From Mesotoga sp. (GTDB taxonomy: Bacteria > Thermotogota > Thermotogae > Petrotogales > Kosmotogaceae): DNA of 12,405 bases. The notes beneath the pieces were generated by a model that saw nothing but the letters and a program-made list of their open reading frames with translations, ran no database searches and was not told where the DNA came from. Positions 6,855 to 12,405 of the stretch are shown piece by piece. Location: the NCBI GenBank assembly GCA_011620045.1, contig WOZY01000096.1, positions 1 to 12,405 on the forward strand, in the 5' to 3' direction. The first letter of the stretch is position 1, and each line of letters opens with the position of its first letter. The position numbers and the translations under genes are program-made.

Positions 6855-6877
6855 AATGATAACATCATTGTCGACAA
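6855..6877. other. Two overlapping short palindromes in the clpC-dehydrogenase gap
   Basis: AATGAT and ATCATT (6855-6860 and 6864-6869) are perfect inverted arms around a three-base loop. They are overlapped by the perfect palindrome TTGTCGACAA (6868-6877). There is no T-run, so this is not an intrinsic terminator. It could be a protein-binding site upstream of the dehydrogenase, or chance. Confidence 0.3.
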
Positions 6878-6893
6878 CGAGGTTCGGAAGGAG

Positions 6894-9290
6894 CTATCTC
6901 TCCGATACTTTTTCGGCTCTTATTACAATTTCCGAGGTATCTGAATCAATTATCACTTTCATTCCTTCCTCCAGAGATCCGTCGATAATCATATCGGCAA
7001 TCGGACCCTCTACAGATTTTTCAATCAACCTTCGAACCGGTCTAGCACCGTATTCTCTGTCATAACCTTCTTTAGCTAAATACTCAAGCGCTTCCTTGCT
7101 GATCTCAACAGAAATACTCTGATCTGAAAGTCTTCTCTCCATTTCCGATATCCTCATCTTGACGATGCCTTGCATGGCTTTGTCATCCAGAGGTCGGAAA
7201 AGCACAACGGAATCTAATCTGTTAATGAATTCAGGTCTAAAAGCTCTACGCAGACCTTCTTCCACAACTGCATGAACTTGGTCCTTATCGGCTACAGTAG
7301 ATAGTTGTTCCGAGGCTACATTGCTGGTCATGATTACTATCGTGTTTGAAAATGATACTGTCTTTCCTTTTCCATCAGTTAGACGTCCGTCATCCATGAT
7401 TTGGAGAAGCACATTATGTACTTCTTTATGTGCCTTTTCAACCTCATCGAGAAGCACAACTGAGTAAGGTCTCCTCCTAACTGCTTCGGTTAGTTGACCT
7501 CCTTCTTCGTACCCGACATAGCCGGGAGGTGCACCGATAAGCCTCGAGACGGTGTGCTTCTCCATGTATTCTGACATGTCGATCCTGATCATCGCATCTT
7601 CGCTGCCGAAAAGGATAAAGGCGAGGCTCTTGGCAAGCTCCGTTTTTCCGACTCCGGTTGGTCCCACAAACAAGAAAGAACCCCACGGTCGGTGAGGGGC
7701 ATTTAACCCCGCTCTAGCGCGTCTTATTGTTTGAGAGACAGTTCTTACTGCCTCTTCCTGGTCCATGAATCTCTCATGGATTATTGACTCAAGATCGCGA
7801 AGCTTTTCACGCTCGGATTGAAGCATCTTTCCGGCCGGAATTCCCGTCCACTGTTCAACTATAGAAGCTACCACAGCAGGCGTCACGGCCTTTCCAAATG
7901 ACTCATCTGATTCCCATTTCTTTTTCTCTTCGCGAAACTCTTCACTCTTTCTCTCGGCCTCCATCTTCAACTCTGCAGCAGCCTGATACTCTCCCTTTTC
8001 TGCAAGTGATGTTATCTGAGAGTCGAGATCCTTGAGCTGGCGGTCAAGAAGTCTTAGCCTTTCAGGCATGTAACCCGTTTGAAGTCTCACAAATGAAGCA
8101 GCTTCGTCAACAAGATCTATTGCTTTGTCCGGAAGATAACGGTCTGTTATGTACTTTACGCTAAGGTCGACGGCTGTTCTTAGAGCATCATCTTCGATTT
8201 TTATCTCGTGATGCTTTTCGTAAGTAGATTTCAGTCCTTCCAGAATTCTATAGGTTTCCTCAGGGGTCGGTTGATCGACCATTACTGGCTGGAAACGTCT
8301 TTCAAGAGCTCTGTCTTTCTCGATGTACTTTCTGTATTCATCAAGAGTGGTTGCACCGATGCATTGCAGTTCGCCCCTGGCAAGAGCCGGCTTCAAAAGA
8401 TTCGCGGCATCCATAGATCCCTCGGCCGAGCCAGCTCCTACAACGCTATGGATCTCGTCGATGAATAGGATCACTTCGCCAGAGAGTTTTCTCACTGAAT
8501 CGATGATGTCTTTCATTCTCTCCTCAAATTCGCCTCTGAATTTCGTTCCGGCGACCAGTCTGCCCATATCCAGTGCCAGGACGCTTTTGTTATTCAAGTA
8601 TTCGGGGACATCGCCACTCACAATACGTTGAGCCAGACCTTCTACAATTGCTGTCTTTCCAACTCCTGGTTCTCCGACGAGCGCGGGGTTGTTCTTGGTC
8701 TTTCTTCCAACAATCTGTATTACCCTTCTGACTTCTTCCTCTCTACCTATAACGGGCATCAGCTTGCCTTCCTTTGCAAGCTGAGTAAGGTCGATTGTGA
8801 ACTTCTTCAAGGAAGAAAGATTCTCATCCTCTTTTACACCGCTTTTTGTGCGGCCCTTGAGAATCAATGTATATATGTTATCCAGATTGATACCATACTT
8901 AGACAAGAGTCTGCTCGCAACAGCAGAGGTCTCCCGTACCATTGCCAGAAGTATATGCTCGGTTCCAGTTTTCGAATCATGCATTCTTCTCGCTTCGCTT
9001 CGGGCATTCTCAAGGATGTGCCTGGCCTCCGGGGTGATGTATATCTGGTTGGTGGACTCGCGGCTACTTCCGTAACGGCCGATGACTTCTTCAACATCTT
9101 TCTTCAGAGAATCTTTGCTAATGTTCTTCTCGTTCAGTATTTCGATGGCGATATTATCTCCGTCCTCGAGCATGGAAAGAAGAATGTGCTCCGATGCAAG
9201 TTGATTTTGCCTGTATCTCATCAGGATGTCTTGAACATCCATGAGGATTTTCTTTGCCTTCTCGGTGTACTCTTCATAGTTAATCATCAT
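6894..9290 (-). CDS. clpC: ClpC-type AAA+ unfoldase/disaggregase
   Basis: 798 residues, typical for ClpC (about 800-820). It has two N-terminal Clp repeats (about 5-145). AAA module 1 has Walker A GEPGVGKT (206-213) and Walker B VILFIDE (273-279). A short coiled middle region with a UVR-like segment lies around 410-460. AAA module 2 has Walker A GPTGVGKT (543-550) and Walker B VVLLDE (611-616). The short middle region separates it from ClpB. It is expected to form an ATP-driven hexamer that threads protein substrates, normally into ClpP. The part of module 2 between MTSNVAS and RRAFRPEF (about 654-687) is short and contains no [LIV]-G-[FL] tripeptide, the motif with which ClpC and ClpA dock to ClpP. 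It may therefore act alone or dock differently. The start is the first of two consecutive ATGs, preceded by GGAGGTG. That ribosome binding site is fused to an upstream terminator-like hairpin. The gene is third in the dnaK-hsp20-clpC cluster. Confidence 0.93.
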   Translation of the reverse strand: MMINYEEYTEKAKKILMDVQDILMRYRQNQLASEHILLSMLEDGDNIAIEILNEKNISKDSLKKDVEEVIGRYGSSRESTNQIYITPEARHILENARSEARRMHDSKTGTEHILLAMVRETSAVASRLLSKYGINLDNIYTLILKGRTKSGVKEDENLSSLKKFTIDLTQLAKEGKLMPVIGREEEVRRVIQIVGRKTKNNPALVGEPGVGKTAIVEGLAQRIVSGDVPEYLNNKSVLALDMGRLVAGTKFRGEFEERMKDIIDSVRKLSGEVILFIDEIHSVVGAGSAEGSMDAANLLKPALARGELQCIGATTLDEYRKYIEKDRALERRFQPVMVDQPTPEETYRILEGLKSTYEKHHEIKIEDDALRTAVDLSVKYITDRYLPDKAIDLVDEAASFVRLQTGYMPERLRLLDRQLKDLDSQITSLAEKGEYQAAAELKMEAERKSEEFREEKKKWESDESFGKAVTPAVVASIVEQWTGIPAGKMLQSEREKLRDLESIIHERFMDQEEAVRTVSQTIRRARAGLNAPHRPWGSFLFVGPTGVGKTELAKSLAFILFGSEDAMIRIDMSEYMEKHTVSRLIGAPPGYVGYEEGGQLTEAVRRRPYSVVLLDEVEKAHKEVHNVLLQIMDDGRLTDGKGKTVSFSNTIVIMTSNVASEQLSTVADKDQVHAVVEEGLRRAFRPEFINRLDSVVLFRPLDDKAMQGIVKMRISEMERRLSDQSISVEISKEALEYLAKEGYDREYGARPVRRLIEKSVEGPIADMIIDGSLEEGMKVIIDSDTSEIVIRAEKVSER

Positions 9291-9299
9291 TGCACCTCC

Positions 9300-9325
9300 A
9301 AAAAAAGGGCGCCCGAAAGCGCCCT
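9300..9325 (-). terminator. Intrinsic terminator or attenuator between hsp20 and clpC
   Basis: Read on the minus strand, AGGGCGC, the loop TTTCGG and GCGCCCT form a 7-base GC-rich stem. A U-run follows (six to seven T, complement of 9300-9306). The next bases are GGAGGTG, the clpC ribosome binding site (complement of 9293-9299), and the clpC ATG. The hairpin lies 18 bases after the hsp20 stop. It should end part of the dnaK-hsp20 transcripts and also set a stem just upstream of the clpC ribosome binding site. Confidence 0.85.
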
Positions 9326-9343
9326 CTTAGTTTCTTTCTAACG

Positions 9344-9793
9344 TTAGTCGATCTTTACTTGAATAGCTTCTTTCTTGACTTCTTCTTTTTTGGGGAGCTC
9401 GAGTTTAAGGACACCGTCTTCGTATTTCGCCTTGACATCATCAGTCTTCACGTATTCAGGAAGCCTGAATATTCTCTGGAATGCTCCGCTATATCTCTCG
9501 TAGCGGTGGTAGTCTCTTTCCTTTTCCTCTCTTTCAAGCTTCTTCTCGCCTTTGATTGAGAGTACATCATCTTCCACCTTGATTTCGAGTTCATCCTTTT
9601 TGATTCCAGGGATGTCCATTTCGATAAAAACTGAGTTATCCCTTTCGTAGATGTCAACTTCAGGACTAAACATCGATGGTTCTCTCGACGAGCTGTTCAG
9701 CCCTTTGAAGGCGTCGTCAAAGAGTCTGTCCATCTCTCTTTGAATCTCCTCAAGCGGTTTGAAAAGATCGCTTCCTCTTCTGATTGCCAACAT
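9344..9793 (-). CDS. hsp20: Small heat-shock protein, Hsp20/alpha-crystallin family
   Basis: 149 residues, normal for the family. An N-terminal helical arm (MLAIRRGSDLFKPLEEIQRE, then MDRLFDDAF) is followed by the alpha-crystallin domain (about 42-137). That domain contains the conserved VDIYE, MDIPGIKKDELEIKV and the signature DGVLKLELPK (126-135). The C-terminal tail has the oligomer-locking I-x-[IV] motif as IQV (144-146). It acts as an ATP-independent holdase in the cytosol. I chose ATG 9793 because GGAGGTG lies just upstream and the family begins here; a longer reading into the dnaK 3' end is spurious. The gene follows dnaK by 37 bases on the same strand and is very probably co-transcribed with it. 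A terminator-like hairpin follows the stop. Confidence 0.96.
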   Translation of the reverse strand: MLAIRRGSDLFKPLEEIQREMDRLFDDAFKGLNSSSREPSMFSPEVDIYERDNSVFIEMDIPGIKKDELEIKVEDDVLSIKGEKKLEREEKERDYHRYERYSGAFQRIFRLPEYVKTDDVKAKYEDGVLKLELPKKEEVKKEAIQVKID

Positions 9794-9830
9794 ATTAACA
9801 CCTCCATTCTCTGGATCTCTATGATTTCTG

Positions 9831-11675
9831 CTATTTACTATCTTCCGGCGGTATATACTCGGTACCACTGTCACTGTCATTGTTATCACCTTCCTGTGGG
9901 CCTCCGTTTGTAGGAGTTTGAGCCTGTGCTTTCTCGTAAACACTTTGTCCAACTCTCATGCTCTCTTTTTGAAGCTGATCGAACAGAAGCTTCACCCTCT
10001 GCATATTGTCTTCGTTGATTGCATCCCTTAGGTCCTTCACGAGGCTTTCAAGTTTACCCCTGTCTTCGGATGAAATCTTGTCGCCGCTCTCGCTAAGGAG
10101 TTTGTCGATGCTATATGCGAGCTGGTCAGCTTGATTTTTCAGCTCAATTTCCTGTTTCTTTTGTTTGTCCTGTTCTTCGTATTTCTTTGCTTCCTCTACC
10201 ACTCTCTTTATCTCTTCTTCGGACATCTTTTGCCTTCCGCTGACTACCATTGATTGTTCTCTATTGGTTCCCAGATCTTTTGCGGAAACATGAACTATGC
10301 CGTCGCTGTCTATATCGAAGGTCACTTCAATTTGAGGAATTCCCCTTGGAGCGGGTGCTATTCCAGTCAGTTTGAAACTTCCGAGAGACATATTGTCTCG
10401 TGCCATAGTTCTTTCTCCCTGATAGACTGCTACTTCAACTTCTGTCTGGCCGTCTGCGGCAGTTGTGAAGACTTTTGATCTCTTCACGGGGACGGTGGAG
10501 TTTCTTTCAATTATCGGTTCCATCAAACCGCCCATAACCTCAACTCCGAGGGTCAAAGGTGTAACGTCTACGAGGACGAGATCACTTTCAACATTACCGG
10601 AGAGAATTCCACTCTGCAATGCCGCTCCAATTGCCACTGCTTCATCAGGGTTAATGTTCTTGTTCGGATCTTTGCCGAAGATCGACTTGATGAAACTCTG
10701 AACCATCGGAATTCTAGTCGAACCTCCGACAAGTATCACTTCATCAACCTCTTTTGGTGAAAGCTTTGCGTCGCTCATAGCTCTTTCTATCTGTTCTCTG
10801 GTACCTTCAACAAGATCCTTTATCAGAGACTCCAATGTAGATCTGGTTATCTTCATCTCAAGATGCAATGGTCCATCAGCAGTTGCAGTTATGAAAGGCA
10901 GGGAAATCTCCGTTTCAAACTTTGAAGAAAGCTCTATCTTTGCTCTTTCTGCTGCATCCTTCAGTCTCTGGAACGCTTGTTTGTCTTTTCGAAGATCGAC
11001 GTTGTTCTTCTTTCTGAAGTCTTCTGCTATATGGTCTATCAACCTCTGATCGAAGTCATCTCCACCGAGGTGGTTGTTGCCCGAAGTTGATAAAACTTCA
11101 ACTACTCCGTCACCTATATCTAGAACGGAAACATCGAAGGTTCCTCCACCCAAATCGTATACTATGATCTTCTTATCTCCACGTTCCTTATCGATTCCGT
11201 AAGCTACGGCAGCTGCTGTCGGTTCATTAATGATCCTCTGGACTTCCAGTCCAGCAATTATACCTGCCTCTTTTGTGGCCTGTCTCTGAGCATCGTTGAA
11301 ATATGCGGGACAAGTAATGACTGCCTTTGTTATTTTTCCTCCAAGGTAAGCCTCGGCGTCTGTCTTCATCTTCTTGAGAATATAGGCACTGATTTCCTGA
11401 GGAGAGTAGTCCTTGTCATCAATCCTTACCGTGGAATCAGAACCCATCTTCCTCTTAATTGATCTTACCGTTCTATCAGCGTTCAATATTGTCTGCCTCT
11501 TCGCAGGTTCACCAACAATGATTTCGCCTGTCTTGCTGAATGAAACTATCGAAGGGGTTGTCCGATTACCCTCTGCATTTGGAATTACCTCAACGGTGCC
11601 GTCAGGCTTTACCCAGGCAATTACCGAATTTGTAGTTCCAAGGTCGATACCTACTGTGTATTCCTTTTTTGCCAT
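9831..11675 (-). CDS. dnaK: Molecular chaperone DnaK (Hsp70)
   Basis: 614 residues. The ATPase domain shows phosphate loop 1 GIDLGTTNS (9-17), [13 protein letters not shown] (148-160), [14 protein letters not shown] (172-185) and [13 protein letters not shown] (313-325). The interdomain linker is [10 protein letters not shown] (370-379). The substrate-binding sandwich and helical lid follow, then a disordered Gly/Asp-rich tail ending EYIPPEDSK. It binds exposed hydrophobic peptides and refolds them with ATP, normally helped by DnaJ and GrpE, neither of which is encoded here. The 'Gram-negative' insert in the first lobe is absent ([10 protein letters not shown] leads quickly into [10 protein letters not shown]), consistent with Thermotogota or Gram-positive-type DnaK. 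The start at 11675 is supported by AGGAGGG (complement of 11683-11689) and the family's [13 protein letters not shown] start; a 21-residue longer reading would begin upstream of that site and is rejected. Confidence 0.97.
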   Translation of the reverse strand: MAKKEYTVGIDLGTTNSVIAWVKPDGTVEVIPNAEGNRTTPSIVSFSKTGEIIVGEPAKRQTILNADRTVRSIKRKMGSDSTVRIDDKDYSPQEISAYILKKMKTDAEAYLGGKITKAVITCPAYFNDAQRQATKEAGIIAGLEVQRIINEPTAAAVAYGIDKERGDKKIIVYDLGGGTFDVSVLDIGDGVVEVLSTSGNNHLGGDDFDQRLIDHIAEDFRKKNNVDLRKDKQAFQRLKDAAERAKIELSSKFETEISLPFITATADGPLHLEMKITRSTLESLIKDLVEGTREQIERAMSDAKLSPKEVDEVILVGGSTRIPMVQSFIKSIFGKDPNKNINPDEAVAIGAALQSGILSGNVESDLVLVDVTPLTLGVEVMGGLMEPIIERNSTVPVKRSKVFTTAADGQTEVEVAVYQGERTMARDNMSLGSFKLTGIAPAPRGIPQIEVTFDIDSDGIVHVSAKDLGTNREQSMVVSGRQKMSEEEIKRVVEEAKKYEEQDKQKKQEIELKNQADQLAYSIDKLLSESGDKISSEDRGKLESLVKDLRDAINEDNMQRVKLLFDQLQKESMRVGQSVYEKAQAQTPTNGGPQEGDNNDSDSGTEYIPPEDSK

Positions 11676-11717
11676 CTGATTTCCCTCCTTGCATTCCAAC
11701 TCAACATCTACAACACT

Positions 11718-11746
11718 ATTATAGGCAAGAGAAATCAACCTGTCAA
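11718..11746 (-). promoter_or_regulatory. Consensus sigma-A promoter of dnaK-hsp20 (clpC)
   Basis: On the minus strand, TTGACA (complement of 11741-11746), a 17-base spacer and TATAAT (complement of 11718-11723) match the consensus at all twelve positions. The predicted transcript start is near 11711, giving a leader of about 35 bases before the dnaK ATG. The upstream DNA to about 11850 is very AT-rich and may act as an UP element; it also contains a second TATAAT (complement of 11770-11775) without a -35. I saw no CIRCE repeat (TTAGCACTC/GAGTGCTAA), so HrcA control is not evident. The remaining gap to thrC (to 11968) shows no clear terminator or gene. Confidence 0.9.
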
Positions 11747-11968
11747 CAAGAATAACGCAAAATGTGAAGATTATATAGCTCTTATAAAATAGGGTATTAG
11801 ATCATGTAAATAATCTCGCAAGACAATTGTATAACGTTCTTAGTCATAGACTGATAACAGAATTAGGTTTTTTGAAGTTTTTTTGCCACATTTCACCCAG
11901 GACTCTCCAATAGCTTCTGTTAAGTACGGCTATCTGAAGACGAACTGGACCTCAAGGAAAATTCTTGG

Positions 11969-12405
11969 TCAATGAAGCGTTGGTTTCTTTTTCAGAACCT
12001 CTTCAAGAGATGTAAGAGCAGTTGACTCAACATAGGAAGAATGTTCCTTAAGTATGGTAGGATATTTGAGACCTGAGCCTGTCAAAACAGCTACCACTAT
12101 CGCTTTTCTCAAATCCATCTCTTCCCGCAGTTTGGAAAGAGCGGCATAAGCAACAGCGCTAGCTGGCTGCACGAAGAGCCCGTTGTTTGCGAGGCTTCTT
12201 TGGGCTTTCAGGATATTGGCTTCATCTATTGCTACAGTCATTCCAGCATTTTTCTTGAGTATTCTTAAGACCGCGTTTCCGCTTGGCGGGAAAGGATTCT
12301 CAATTGCATGAGCTATGGTTTTGGGATGGTAAAATCTTGTGATTTTGGAAGCGCGAGATGAAAAAGCAAGGTCAATTGGGCAGCAACCTGTAGCCTGTGC
12401 AACGA
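11969..12405 (-). CDS. thrC: Threonine synthase, C-terminal part (5' end outside window)
   Basis: The frame is open to the right edge and ends at TGA (complement of 11969-11971), giving about 145 residues. They read VAQATGCCPIDLAFSS, then HPKTIAHAIENPFPPSGN, NGLFVQPASAVAYAAL and VAVLTGSGLKYP. The last matches the TG(H/S)GLK(D)P phosphate-site region near the C terminus of PLP-dependent threonine synthases. The enzyme converts O-phosphohomoserine to threonine. The PLP lysine lies in the missing N-terminal part. An internal ATG at 12241 is not the start, because homologous sequence continues upstream of it. The gene is followed on the same strand by dnaK, but the strong promoter between them makes dnaK independent of it. 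Confidence 0.85.
   Translation of the reverse strand, partial: VAQATGCCPIDLAFSSRASKITRFYHPKTIAHAIENPFPPSGNAVLRILKKNAGMTVAIDEANILKAQRSLANNGLFVQPASAVAYAALSKLREEMDLRKAIVVAVLTGSGLKYPTILKEHSSYVESTALTSLEEVLKKKPTLH

Noticed and set aside
8628..9341. 237-codon open frame on the + strand opposite clpC
   Set aside because: It lies antisense to the conserved N-terminal and AAA1 coding region of clpC. Its composition (Cys/Phe/Leu-rich) is typical of a shadow frame, and it runs through the clpC leader hairpin.
9794..9952. N-terminal extension of Hsp20 into the dnaK 3' end
   Set aside because: The family start and the GGAGGTG ribosome binding site fix the start at 9793; the extension overlaps dnaK and is unrelated to Hsp20.
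11676..11968. CIRCE operator upstream of dnaK
   Set aside because: No TTAGCACTC/GAGTGCTAA pair or close variant is seen; only short imperfect inverted repeats occur.

Overview
The window looks like chromosomal DNA of a mesophilic or moderately thermophilic member of the Thermotogota, most like Mesotoga or Kosmotoga. This is an inference. It rests on moderate G+C, strong GGAGG-type ribosome binding sites, a DnaK without the 'Gram-negative' N-terminal insert, a stand-alone desulforedoxin, and secreted beta-rich envelope proteins. I could not run a database search. No phage, transposon, CRISPR array, rRNA or tRNA was seen.

Left part (1-5.2 kb), mostly + strand. A TPR-like protein enters from the left edge. 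It is followed by a badly decayed short-chain dehydrogenase (SDR) gene, an intact cytosolic M28-type zinc peptidase with a PA-like insert, and an overlapping gene for a secreted beta-barrel-like protein whose 3' end appears frameshifted. A xanthine phosphoribosyltransferase gene (xpt) converges on this barrel gene from the minus strand. Beyond xpt lies a second secreted beta-rich protein, interrupted by one in-frame amber codon. Three of the six + strand genes in the window are therefore damaged, while the minus-strand genes appear intact.

Middle (5.2-6.9 kb). A bidirectional terminator is followed by a tiny minus-strand desulforedoxin gene (41 aa). Next comes a + strand secreted protein with one fibronectin type III domain. 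Its stop codon directly abuts the stop codon of a minus-strand D-2-hydroxyacid dehydrogenase of the glyoxylate/hydroxypyruvate reductase type.

Right part (6.9-12.4 kb), all minus strand. This is a protein-quality-control cluster transcribed in the order dnaK, hsp20, clpC, then the dehydrogenase. It starts from a near-perfect sigma-A promoter (TTGACA, 17 bp, TATAAT) 40-70 bp upstream of the dnaK start codon. A GC-rich hairpin with a U-tract lies between hsp20 and clpC, and its U-tract runs straight into the clpC ribosome binding site, so clpC is probably expressed at a reduced or conditional level relative to dnaK-hsp20. Hsp20 would hold unfolding proteins, DnaK would refold them, and the ClpC-type ATPase would unfold or disaggregate them. 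The ClpC lacks a recognisable ClpP-docking tripeptide. The 3' part of a threonine synthase gene (thrC) fills the right edge.

I found no convincing new multi-gene system. The most rewarding items are the decay cluster, the terminator fused to the clpC ribosome binding site, the unusual ClpC loop and the overlooked desulforedoxin gene.
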